From: Rhizoclosmatium globosum
Taxonomy: Eukaryota > Chytridiomycota > Chytridiomycetes > Chytridiales > Chytriomycetaceae
Direction of reading: 5' to 3'
Length of the DNA stretch: 64,000 nucleotides
Assembly: GCA_002104985.1 (NCBI GenBank)
Contig: MCGO01000104.1
Coordinates: 1 to 64,000 of the forward strand
A program made the position numbers and the translations under genes. Shown here one piece after another: positions 47,941-58,619 of this stretch; position 1 is the stretch's first letter; each line of letters begins with the position of its first letter. The notes under the pieces were generated by a model. That model was given only the letters and a program-made list of their open reading frames with translations, did not search any database and had not been told where the DNA came from.

Positions 47941-50109
47941 ATGAGCTCAAAACAACAACAACAACCACAGCAACCACACACCAGAACCAGAACACGTGGT
48001 GGTGGCGGTGGCTCAAGAAAGACCGACAAAGAGAAGGAGGTCCGCTCTCCAGAATTCAAAGTGGTCGTGCGAAGACTGCCCCAAATCTTCCAAGTGATGT
48101 CTTTGACCAGACCGTGGCTCAGTGGGCTCATTTGGTCACTTGGTCAAAGTACTTTGCTGGAAAGATCTCAAAGAAGTACCTGCTTGTGTGTCTCTAGGAG
48201 CATCGCATCTGACTTCTGTTTTATTCAGCACAACTGCGAAACCACACACTCTTTCGCGTGCGTACCTCTCCTTTACTTCCCTGGATCACCTTGCCGAATT
48301 TGCCCAAGCTTATAATGGCTGGCTCTTCAAGGAGGAGAAGTGTGAGTGAAGAACTCACACATTCAACCAAACTTACTACTTGAATATCCAACAGCTGGAA
48401 CTGAATACAGAGCTTCAGTCGAAATGGCACCATTTCAAAAGGTTCCAAGACGAAAACCTCGCGTTGATTACAGAGTGAACACGCTCGAGACTGGTCAGTT
48501 CATTCATTTATATTGCTCACACTAATACAGGCAACGTTAGATCCGAATACTTGGAATTTATTGAATCTCTCAAACAAGACCCGAAGGAAGCAGCCGTGGC
48601 TGCCGCTGCTGCTGCGGCTGCTCAAGCCGCTGAAGCCATTTCTCCAACCCACTTGGCAGATCAACCCAAATCAACTCCACTTCTAGATGATTTGCGTGCA
48701 AAGAAGGCTGCTGTTCGTGAAGCACAGGAAAGGAAGAAGGAGGCTGTTCTCAAAGCCCGAAAGGCGGCCCAAGAAGCTGCATTTGCTGCTAAACAATTGA
48801 AAGGAAAGGGTGGAAGAAAATCAAAAAGCGCTGCTACAGCTGCGGACGGAGTTTTGGGACAAGTTGCGGCTGCTCGTTCTGGACAATCGTCAGCTTCTTC
48901 TGCTACTCGCCCGCCAAGAGGTGGAGCAAAAGACAACAGGCCTGATATATCATCTGGACGCGCTGTTCCCATCACATCATCTACTGGTGGTGCTCCGTCT
49001 GTGCCTCCATCGGAGAAGAAGGAACGTAAAAAGAAGGAACGCAAAGAACGAAATACTACTATTCCCTCTGTTGTGGCCCCAATTCCTGTTCCTGCAGTAC
49101 AACCAATGATGATTCAAAGAAAGGAACCACCAACACAGCAGCCATCTGGCACATCGTCCTCTATCCATCAACCTTCACCAAACCAGAAACCACAGCAAAT
49201 GCAACCTCAACGTCAACAACCTTCCCCCAATCAGAAACCCCAACAGATGGCACAAAAGCAGCAGAAACCTCCGAAAAATCAAAGAAATTCACAACAGGAG
49301 GGTCCATCCCAACAAACTACCCCACAATCTTCTGTGCAGCAATCTCAAGGATGGCAACCACAACCTCCTAAACAATTTGTTGCCAACCCACAGCAGCAAC
49401 AACAAGAAAGAAATCTGCCACCACAAGGTAATAACCCCCGGCGGTCGTGGTGGGCGTGGTGGTGCAAGAGGTGGATCCAATGGACGCGGTGGTGGTCGCG
49501 GAGGCCATGCATCTAATGCTCCACAGTGGCAATCAGAACTTCAACAACAACCACAATGGCAATCTGAACAAGAACCAACATCATCAACTACTTCTCAACG
49601 TGGTCAGCAATCAAAACCTCAATGGAATGCACCTGAATTCCAACCACAACAATCTCTCCCATTGCGTCATCAACAACCTCATTGGCAAGCACCGGAGTTC
49701 CAACCGCAGCAACCACAATGGCAACCTCCTGAATTTCAGCCACAGCAACCACAGTGGCAAGAACTTTCCAAGCTGGATCATGGCAACAAGGTGGTGGATA
49801 CCAGGATTATGGTTATGCCGATCAGCAGCAAGGATATGGCGCTCGTATGGAGAGCAAGATTATTACAGTGGTTATGGTGGAGCTACAGGTTACTCACCAC
49901 AACCACAACAAAGTCAGTTTACAGGAGGTTATGCAGGAAGTTATGGAAACACAGGATATGGTCAGGCACCTGTCAGCATTGCTGCCCCAACTGCTGGGAG
50001 GTCGAAAGTATGTGGGAAGTGGAAGTAGACAACCTCAAGCCCCTGCAGTACAATCAGGTGGATATGTTCCTCAGGTCACGATGGTGAAGAAGCCTGATGG
50101 ATCTTTATA
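47941..50109 (+). CDS. UPF3: Nonsense-mediated decay factor UPF3 (Smg4/UPF3 domain)
   Basis: Starts MSSKQQQQPQQP. The RRM-like Smg4/UPF3 domain reads EFKVVVRRLPPNLPSDVFDQ after adding a C near 48082. It continues WSKYFAGKISK, SRAYLSFTSLDHLAEFAQAY and GTEYRASVEMAPFQKVPRRK over short introns near 48170-48230 and 48345-48393, and ends with PEYLEFIESLKQ-like sequence. UPF3 bridges the exon-junction complex to UPF2. A long low-complexity C-terminus follows: an Ala/Lys-rich helix (AAAAAAAAQAAEAI), Lys/Arg clusters, Gln/Pro-rich repeats (FQPQQPQWQ units), an RGG box (GGRGGRGGARGG) and a Gly/Tyr-rich end. Further single-base shifts near 49435, 49842 and 50000 must be undone to read it through to KKPDGSL. 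Confidence 0.82.
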
Positions 50110-50431
50110 ATTTGTTGGATTCCTTTGTTCTGAAAACTATCCAAAAAAAACGCAACAAATGACTGAAGCTGCAGAACTCACCTTACCCCATACTTTCCTC
50201 TTAAGCTGAAAAAGTGTGCTGACGTCAGTGATTCCTTCTTCGATTGCTTTGATTTCAACTCTGCTCCGAATGGGGTGAGGACCAGTACCTGTTGAAAGTT
50301 GACTCACTCATACCAGGACAGAGATGTTGGCCGTCAAGCCTCATTAAGTGCGGTACACAACTCAAATTGTATAAGGAATGCATGGACAAGTTCAAAGGAT
50401 CAACGAAAGCTGAGCGAAAGCAGTAGAGCGT

Positions 50432-51069
50432 TTATTTCTTTAATACATGCTTGTTGGGCTCTAAACACTCGGCTACGGTATAATTAAAGTCAATAAACCA
50501 TCCAAATTTGCATCAAAGTGTTACCTTGCATCTGAGGGTCGTTGTCCCCCAGAAAGTCCACAACAATCCCCCTCTCCTTCAACATCTTCTCGCCCACACA
50601 TTCAGTCACAAAAACATTACCAGGCTCACTATAAGAATCTAAGAAACTAGTTTGTAACTATGCGAACAGTTCACGTACCGAATCCCGACCACAACACGTT
50701 TGATCACACCTGCCTCTAACAACCTCTGTGCACAAGTCTTGCGACCACTCAATCGCAGTCCACACGGCTCCATAGTCGTATACATAGTATGCACCTAGTC
50801 GTCCGTCAGTCTCCAGAACACTTCAACTCCAATTTCGAATCAACAACCTTCAACTGCTCCCTGGGTGAGAGTTTCGTCAAACAAGTCTCCTCTGCATGGC
50901 GATTCCCCGGCAGTTCACGTGAATAACCTGTGGATAAGATTTGTCCGTCTTCCGCTACTGCCACTGCCCCGACACAGAAGGCTGTGTCGACGGGAGGGGA
51001 GAGGAACGCCATTTGAATGGCAAGGCGCATCAATTCAACATCGCGTTCTTTTTGAAACATTTTCTTCAT
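50432..51069 (-). CDS. RIB2: RIB2-type deaminase (cytidine-deaminase fold; riboflavin pathway)
   Basis: About 190-200 aa in at least four exons. The N-terminal exon (51069-50806) has LAIQMAFLSPPVDTAFCVGA, ILSTGYSRELPGNRHAEE, where HAE supplies the zinc His and the catalytic Glu. The next exon has TTMEPCGLRLSGRKTCAQRL, with the two zinc cysteines. It then reads VVVGIREPGNVFV, GIVVDFLGDNDPQMQ and a short last exon ending NKHVLKK. This pattern is that of fungal pyrimidine deaminases that act in riboflavin synthesis (DRAP deaminase), but substrate assignment is by resemblance only. The junction between the first two exons (about 50800) cannot be read cleanly and may hold an indel. Confidence 0.7.
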
Positions 51070-51095
51070 GATATTATTTGTATAAAATTAATCGA

Positions 51096-52677
51096 TTACT
51101 TTGATCCTTTCGGCGCTTTTTTCTCCTTCCCTTCCCCCTCCCTCTCCTTGGTCAAAGTTTCTTGCGAAGAAAGCGAATCCCGCAAGGGCTCAATAATGAA
51201 TATACCGTCATTAACAGGCGTAGGAGCCGTTGTGAAACCCTGGGATTCACCAGTAGTATCTTTCACAAATATGAAAGTAAACATTCCAAAGAAGAAGCAT
51301 GACACGACACATGGCATAACCATAACCCAGTATTGAGTCGTTCTTGACAATGCATTCCCATTTTCAGACGTGAACACAAATCCATTCAAGGCCCAAGAGA
51401 TACTCCTGCAAATGACTGTGTCCCTTTATAGAATCCAGAATATCGGGAGAGAACTTCAGAGTCATTGGATATTGCTCCAATAAGGTAGTTTACATATACT
51501 TGGAAGAACGCGTCATACAATCCGAAGCTGATATACAAAATCCAGGGTCCAACAAAGCGACTAAAACTAGATTCGGCATCAATTAGGTCTTGGTCATAGT
51601 TTCTGGACTCTGCTACATATTGAAATGCAGCTCCTCCTCCAAAGAATACCAATGTGCACAACGTCATAATACCACAGCCAATCCATGCACGTTGTGTTCG
51701 TGGAAATCGTGGATTATCCAAAAATATGTTTCCCAGTACCCAGCCCCTCCGGCTTGTGCCAACCAGTAAAAAATGGCTTTTAGGCCGTTTGTTCTTCCTG
51801 AAAAGTATTTGGCGAACGGGCCAAACTGATAGGTGTAAAACCAGTTGGATGACATACAGGGAATCAGCTAGTAATAATTTAGGGTGTAAGAATCATTAGT
51901 TTTTACACTTACGATTGTCAGCATAGCCGGATTGGTAAAAAGCTTGATAATTTCAACAAACTCGCGAAGAACGTTCGTTGGTGGTGTTTCAATTTGGCTT
52001 TGATCTTCACGAATAATGGTTCCAGGAGGTTGAATTAAGAGGGCTACAACTGAGCCGCAAGCCATTAAAACAATGAAAATCAAGTACATCGCATCATTCA
52101 TAGCATCTACTTGGCATGAGTGGAATACCACCTGAAAACGTAACTCACATCCATCAGATCCAGTATGCCAAGCCAAAGCAGTGCCAATGGCGTTTCCAAG
52201 AACAGCCCCAAGATTGAATACAATCCAAAATGTGGCGAAGAAAGTACCCTTCTGAGACTCAGTTGGGTATGTCAAGCAAATTTGACCCTGTGCTGCCCAT
52301 AACATTCCCGCACAGATACCAAGGTAAGCACCAGAAAAAATAGAGAAAGCATTTGCCGAATTTGATATATCAGATTTGGAACCGGCATCCTGTTGTTTGA
52401 ACACGTTGTACTGTGCGGACGCGTAAATAGCATATCCAGTTCCACCAATCATTGTGAGAACACGTGGACCCAAGATATTATTGAGTCCACCAGCGAGTAG
52501 GCCCATAATGGAGAAGCAAAAGTACAAGGCCGCATTTTGTTGGTCTTTCACTTGTTGGGCAGAAGGAGAGGCAGTTGGGAGGGCATTGAGCGCGTTAAAC
52601 ATTCCTGGACACAAGAAGCACACAAATGATATGACATAGAGTTGTGTCCGAGCGTGGTGGATGGATTTGGGCAACAT
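51096..52677 (-). CDS. UNC93-like major facilitator superfamily membrane protein
   Basis: About 11-12 membrane helices, start MLPKSIHHARTQLYVISFVC. Landmarks include CPGMFNALNALPTASPSAQQ, LYFCFSIMGLLAGGLNNILG, GMLWAAQGQICLTYPTES, FFATFWIVFNLGAVLGNAIG, and WFYTYQFGPFAKYFSGRTNG then KAIFYWLAQ. These are hallmarks of the fungal UNC93/DUF895 branch, transporters of unknown substrate (the animal member regulates K+ channels and TLR traffic). Introns lie near 52100-52145 and 51868-51912. Two missing bases, near 51744 (before GWVLGNIFLDNPRF) and near 51405 (before SISWALNGFVF), break the frame. A charged C-terminal tail ends KKAPKGSK. Its start is 44 bp from that of SRC1. Confidence 0.8.
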
Positions 52678-52721
52678 TTTTTGACACGAAACCACCAACA
52701 AACAAAGTTCAAACGCCGCCC
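52678..52721. promoter_or_regulatory. 44-bp bidirectional promoter, UNC93-like/SRC1
   Basis: The space between the two divergent start codons is 44 bp and A/C-rich (ACCACCAACAAACAAAG). No TATA box. Confidence 0.6.
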
Positions 52722-55180
52722 ATGACCACAGAAGAAGCTGAGAGCGGTGTCTCCACTGCCACAGCACCACCCTACTACATGGATGCTACATTTGACCCGC
52801 ATCGTGCAACGGTACGATGCGAAAGTAACTAAATGTCAAGGCCTGCTTTGACTCAAAATGTTGTACAGATTGCTGAGCTCAAGACGATTCTCAGCAAGCA
52901 TAATGTTAGTCTTCCAACTGGACGCGTGCTGAAGGAGGAATATGTGTCGCTCTGTAAGTTTTATGAGTGGGTACGCAAATGACTGAATAGTCCTTGCAGT
53001 CAGGGATATGACTCGAGTGCTTCAACAACAACTAGATGTTCAAAATGGCGAGGAAAGTGAAGATTCGCATGTGGCTCTTGCGGCAGAGCCAGAAGCTGAA
53101 TTGTTCAAGGAGAAGGATTGGCCCAAGCATTCGAAAACATTAGGCCTGACGCACCTCCATCATGCACTAAAAATGAGTTGAAAGAAGATATCCAAGACGT
53201 ACAAGAGCCTGTTAATACGCTCATTTCGAAGTTTACTGAACTTGCACCTCCTCCCTCTCCTCACACGGAATCTCAGATTGAGTACATGACGACCGCCATT
53301 GCAAATGCTGTCCAAGATCGTAAAAAAAAGCTGATGGAGTTTGGAAAGGGCATTCGCTCCTCCTTTGGATTTGCCGTTAGTCTCAATTCCTTACTCACGA
53401 AACTGGTGCTGATTCCCCAAATAGAGACGGACTGTATTCGACCCTAACCCGATCCCGGCTCCAAGACCCGAAAAACTTCGTCGTTCAGGCCCTCCACCAC
53501 TTCCACCTCCGCCTGCCAATCCTCAGCAAAATTTGCGCCATTTGTCGTCCCCAGACCGTCCAGACTTTGTCGTTCCTGTTGTTCCGCCAACGTTCATATC
53601 TCAAACTGGTCTTTCTCCCCCCGTCTCCGTCATACAGAAATCTGTACGAAGAGCAGTTCAAGGAAGTCCAAAGAGTCCAACAAACACAACGCCTCGTGCT
53701 GGATCCCATGGCCAAAAAATGTCTCCACTTGGGTTGAGATCAACTGGTCCCAGACGTGTTCCCCAGAAAGTATCAAGAGATCAAGTAATCGTCACCCGAA
53801 CTCCACCATTTAATCCTCATCGTATTCCATCGTCTGTTTTGAAACGAGACAGCAGCTTGAGTATTACTGGAGAGCAGGGAGGAGGAGAAGATTTGGACGA
53901 CAATGTTGACGAGAATGGAGAAAACACCCAACCTCCTCTACAGCCGTCTTCACACTACAAAAGCAACAACCCTCTCATTCTAGACGCTGAATTCAAGAGA
54001 AAGTATGACTTGGATGAATTCAGCGATGAAGAGGTCGAAGCAGAGACGCTCAGAAACCAAATCAGCCCGAAACGTAGAAAAAGTGTGGCAGGGTCTGAGT
54101 TGGAGAAGGGTTTGAAAGAAATGGACGTTCCGCGTGTTTTGCCTCGTGAGCTGTACCTCAAAGAAGTTGGTGCAAGTCCTGGCAGGTATAATTTGAGGAC
54201 AAGAACTCACGGTGGTTCTCTACTTGTTACGGACAGTTCTACAGCAACACGAAAGGAGGTTTTCCCAGAAGACGACAATGTTGTTGCCTCAAATGGGCTT
54301 GAGGGTGATGCATTGGAAGAAAATGAGTATGGCATGAAATCAAATGAGACAGAGGAGGAAGAAGAAGTAGAAATTGAAATTATCCTGAAGCCTGACGCTC
54401 TTCGACGTGTTTGCGTACATTTGGATGGATTTTCTCAGTTGCACTTGTTGTTCCTGCCATCTTTGCTTTCTCGTGTTGGTGGGTGGATGTGGGCTCAAAA
54501 ATTCAGTATTGTTTTCCAGGACAAGATATGCAATGGATTACCCCTGTTCAAGGGAGTGTTAATGGATTGGCAAAGGATTTTTGGGGTCAGATTTTACCAT
54601 CATGTGTTGCCTGCCCTTCTGGCGCAATTTGCACAGGTGCAAAAGTAATTGGATGCGAAAACCAAGGAAAAGTAGTTGTTGGTGATGAAGGTTTTGGACC
54701 CCTAAGTGAGTATGTTGGGCTTCCAATTATGTGCATGGACAAAGATCAAGTAACCTGGAATGCGGAATTTGAAAAGGTATGTACTTTCTTTGTAAAGTTG
54801 AAAGTAAATTAAATTTTATTATATATATACAGAGCAACATTGAGGACCATGTAAATCCACGCATCAAGGGAGTCCCACTTCCACTGACTAAACGCATTAA
54901 ATTCTGGAACCAATTGATACAAAACAAAAAGGAATATTTTAATTCTTTGGTTGCTCAGGCATGCCAATATGTTGTGTCTGGTAAGGCTGCAAAAGAAGTG
55001 AAAGATGTCTTGTTGTCCATTCACTCTGGCTTTGTTGCTTTTGCAGACACCTGGATTGAGCAAGTGCAGGGCATTAAAATGATAAGGTGGGAATTCTTTG
55101 ATGAGAAACAACGTCAAACAAGGGTTGCTTTGTCATGGGCCAAGATGAAAATTGTTAAGCTTTTGTACAAAAAGGCTTGA
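52722..55180 (+). CDS. SRC1: Inner nuclear membrane protein SRC1/HEH (HeH/LEM-like and MSC-type luminal domain)
   Basis: Exons 52722-52811 and 52869-52953 encode the HeH/LEM-like helix-extension-helix (FDPHRATIAELKTILSKHNV, SLPTGRVLKEEYVSLFRDM). It binds chromatin or adaptor proteins under the inner nuclear membrane. A long disordered, Pro/Ser-rich and acidic region with basic clusters (SPKRRKS) follows. One membrane helix (GWIFSVALVVPAIFAFSCWW) and a cysteine-rich luminal domain (PSCVACPSGAICTGAKVIGC, GDEGFGPLSEYVGL, DHVNPRIKGVPL) come next. A last intron lies at about 54778-54832. A helical C-terminus ends KLLYKKA. No second membrane helix is evident, unlike yeast Src1/Heh2. Frame breaks near 53117 and 54411 are single-base losses. 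Confidence 0.82.
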
Positions 55181-56840
55181 AATAATTGAGTATTATTTTT
55201 TAAGAAAATCATTTTTCAAAAGAAAGGATAAGAATCCTCTTTATTTAGTGTGGAAAAGCAAATAAAATAATAAAAAAGGGTTTCTTTGAAAAGCTTAAGA
55301 TAACGACAAAGAGGATTAAGTGAGTCAATTCACATTACAACAACTAATATATTTGGTAACAGAGAGACAACGAGAAGGAAGCATTCTTTGGGAGAGGCTT
55401 CCAAGGGAAAATGTTCTGGTGTAGCTGCACTAACATTTGCTGGCCCACTGATGACACAGGACCTCAAGAGAGAAATTACCAGAATGGCATATGAGAACAA
55501 CAATAGACAAAGATAATTCAGTATAATCAAAAAGTTGAGCAAGAAAATTGATCTAGCAACAACGTTTACAGTTATACAATGTTGACACAACATATTGTCC
55601 TTCTATATCAGTGAAGGGCTCAGCAAGCATAAAAGATATCTGAAAAAATTAATGAAATTAAGATGAAACTGTAGAATCTGTAACACAGAAACAGAACAAA
55701 TAAAAACATTAGGTCTTCTGTAAACTGGAATGCTTGAGAGTGTGTTGGTTGGATTCACTTGGTTGAATGTGAGTTCAGTATATAATGTGAGATTAGAAGG
55801 AAAAATACATTTCAAATGAACACTGACCATATTGCCGTCAAACATGCAAAACACTGGTTTAAACAGCTACTTTTGATATTGGTAATGAACTGTGGCCTGC
55901 ATAGAATTTGTACCAGGCTCCTGCATATATTCCAATGATTCAAGCATTTTCTTTTTGGGGAAATATGTCACATAACCGAGTGTAAAATGATTCGATTTGC
56001 TGACACAATCATGGCAGAGTCAGCACAGCCACATTTAGGTCGTAGTAAGTAGTGTTGCTAATGTGTTGACGGATTTTTCTTTCCTTGTGAGTGTTTTCAT
56101 GGAGGAAAAGTGGCCATCCATTTTTTTAAGTAAAAGAGTAAAGCTCTTGAGCAAAAGGCCAGGAAGGAAAATTGGTATTTCTTTCCCGAAAACAATGCGA
56201 AGTGTTGAGAATTACCGAGTGCCGCCTCTTCCCCATCCTTCCACCCTTGAAAAACCCAGCATTCCATTGGAGTCTTGCTGCAACCTTGCATCTCTTAAGT
56301 TATTAAAGGTATATCTCCTTTTATTTGACAAACTAACAAGAGGGTTGCAACCCTCATTTTATGCCATTCATGTTCACATTGGGTTTGACTCCCAATGGAA
56401 TGGCGTAGGTTTTCTGATACACGTTTCGTGGGAGGAGCGGGCCTTCTAGGCTCCCTTTTCTTGCGGGCGTGTTGATCCCATTACTGAACATTTGACTTTT
56501 GGGTCTCTTTGTGACCACCCCCAGGAAGAAAAATCCCCACCTCCCAAACAAAAATCCGAATAGCGAAACCTCCTTAATGCATACGTTTATTCAATAGAAC
56601 TTTTCGTTTATTATTACTTTGTAAGCGGATGTCAGAACTTGAAAAAGTAGGATTTATTGAGAATATACTGCCAGAACGTTACTGTTGGAGAAGTAGCAAC
56701 TTAAGATTGAACTGGTAGTTACGCTGCTATCTGTTGCCATTCCTGAGTGGGGTGAGGGTCCTGAACAATGTAAGGAGAACGGTAAATTGAGGCCTATTCT
56801 GAGAATGTGGTGTGGGTAAATGTTTAGATTTTAAAGCAGG
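55181..56840. other. Gene-poor region downstream of SRC1
   Basis: AT-rich sequence without a gene I can support. A 128-codon frame (56063-56449, plus) has no family features. This is the start of a 7-kb stretch (55.2-62 kb) whose sparse coding content contrasts with the dense block before it. Confidence 0.45.
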
Positions 56841-57400
56841 TTGGATCTCAAAAACAAGCCTCCGGAAACCAAACGTGTTTCCCACAAAGACCGTACACTT
56901 TTCTTCTACCTGACTGAATTCATCTGCCTATCTATTGTCCTCACCTTAGCAAATGCATACCTCAACAACCATCCCTTCTCAAAAACCCCACACTACATTC
57001 TTTGCGCAACTCTACTGCATAATTGACCTCTGCTACACAATGGGAACCCTCGCCCTCTACACACTCCTCCTCACAACGTACACACCCGTAATGGACTCCC
57101 CCTTCCTCTCCACATCCCTTCGCAACTTTTGGAGCATTAAGTGGAACCAAGGCATTAAAATAACGATCAACAGGATCGTGTTCTTGAGACGTGGGATTCG
57201 AGGAAGGAGGTGAGGGAGTGGAGGAATCCAGGGGCAACCATGGCGGTGTTTGGGGTGAGTGCTGTTTTGCATTAGTTTGCAGTGAGTACATTGGTTGTCC
57301 CGGGGCAGTGGATTCCTGGGAGCAGAGTTTGTATTTCGTGATTGGCGTTGAGTTTGTTGTGGTTGAGTGGGTGAAGAGGAGGACGGGTTTGTAGCCTGCC
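56841..57400 (+). pseudogene. Broken wax-synthase-like (MBOAT_2) acyltransferase
   Basis: Reading three frames in turn gives RTLFFYLTEFICLSIVLTLA, then LALYTLLLTTYTPVMDSPFL with STSLRNFWSIKWNQ, then MAVFGVSAVLH followed by a stop and VSTLVVPGQWIPGS. The PF-STSL-FWS-KWNQ run and the later LH are the two signature blocks of the MBOAT_2/wax synthase domain, which esterifies fatty alcohols or sterols in the ER. At least two frameshifts and an in-frame TAG interrupt it. Given how common indel errors are in this window it could be an intact gene, but the stop and gene-poor setting favour a relic. Confidence 0.45.
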
Positions 57401-57715
57401 ATGAGCTCCTGTAATTTTTGAGGCACAGTGATCACACGCCGTTGAAAGAAGCGTATGTTTATTTGACTCATGGCAGCACCTTTAAGCCTTTCTCTCATGT
57501 CTGAATTGTCTATATAAATTTGATCTTTCATAAAGACATTAGTTTCATGTAAATAAAGGAAGATAGTATCTTTATTTGGGCCTCAATCTCAACCATTATG
57601 GCTTCCTTAATTTCTCTTTCAATTTTTTAGCTACTGGTTCTAGACTAAGAAACGCCTTTCTTTCAAGATCCGGTGTTACTTTTTAAGCACGTATCAATAG
57701 TTTTGGTTTTGACCA

Positions 57716-58015
57716 AAGAAAACACATCGTCACAGTTTGTCTCCCACCGCCGCCACCACTGCCCGCCCATCCTTTAAGGCCATGAGTGGCCTAATTTTGG
57801 CCAAATCACAGTCATCATTTTCTGTTTAACCCCATGCAAAAAAAAGGCAACTGACATAAGGGCAATGGCGGTGATCCCTTACATCACATCACTGAAAGTT
57901 AAAGGAACTGATGACTATAATTGATTAGGCCATGAGTTTTGTGCAAAAGGATTGGCAGGGGGAGCACCGTGGCAGTGGCAGCAGCAGTGGGAGACAACCT
58001 TGTGTTCATATATTG
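57716..58015. repeat. MITE-like imperfect inverted repeat
   Basis: The left arm from about 57733 (GTTTGTCTCCCACCGCCGCC, then CCATCCTTTAAGG and CATGAGTGGCCTAAT) matches the reverse complement of the right arm ending about 57997. That arm reads GTTGTCTCCCACTGCTGCTG, then CCAATCCTTTTG and CTCATGGCCTAATC. The arms are about 100 bp each with a short centre holding a purine run. There is no coding capacity. This has the size and structure of a non-autonomous terminal-inverted-repeat element; I could not define a clear target-site duplication. Confidence 0.5.
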
Positions 58016-58330
58016 AGCTGTAAAATGCTTCAGCTCATTTTATTGAATCAATTGTATGAATAACACCAATTTCGCGCTGATTATCCTTTCAACAAGTCAT
58101 TACACATGGTTCTTGTGCCTTGAAGTAACTGTTGGATCAAAGTCTCCATTGATGACAGAGAACACATTATGCAAAATCACTGAAAGCTTGTGCCTCTGCT
58201 CGCTGGAAAAACCAAGATTAAAGAAGGAAGAGCATACCAACATTGTGAAGCAACAAAATAAGAAAGTAGCAATGCAAAGGGAAAGTAGAAGCAAGGAGGA
58301 AGGTGATACAAACACACATAAACAACAGGA

Positions 58331-58361
58331 TAAGAGTGGGTTGTTGTGAGTGATGGGTGAT
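58331..58361 (+). repeat. Flanking direct repeat, left copy
   Basis: TAAGAGTGGGTTGTTGTGAG followed by TGATGGGTGAT. The same 31 bases, with one difference, occur at 60485-60515. The pair encloses the copia-like fragment. Confidence 0.75.
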
Positions 58362-58619
58362 TGACGTTGTTGTGATTTTTTGGGATTGGTTGTCGTTTTC
58401 CTGTTACGTGAGTACCAATTCCAGAATTTGATGGTTTTTCCTGAGTTAATTCAGTTGGGACAATTTTGTTGTTCCAGACTCCATTCATTTCCGGGATTGA
58501 AGCGTGCACTTCAGCAAATCCCGTGGGTTCCCCGTTGGTATCCCTTTGAAATTTTCCAATGTGCTTTGTCATGGTTTGAGAGTCGTTCCAAATATCCAAT
58601 TTGTTTTTGCTTATAATTG

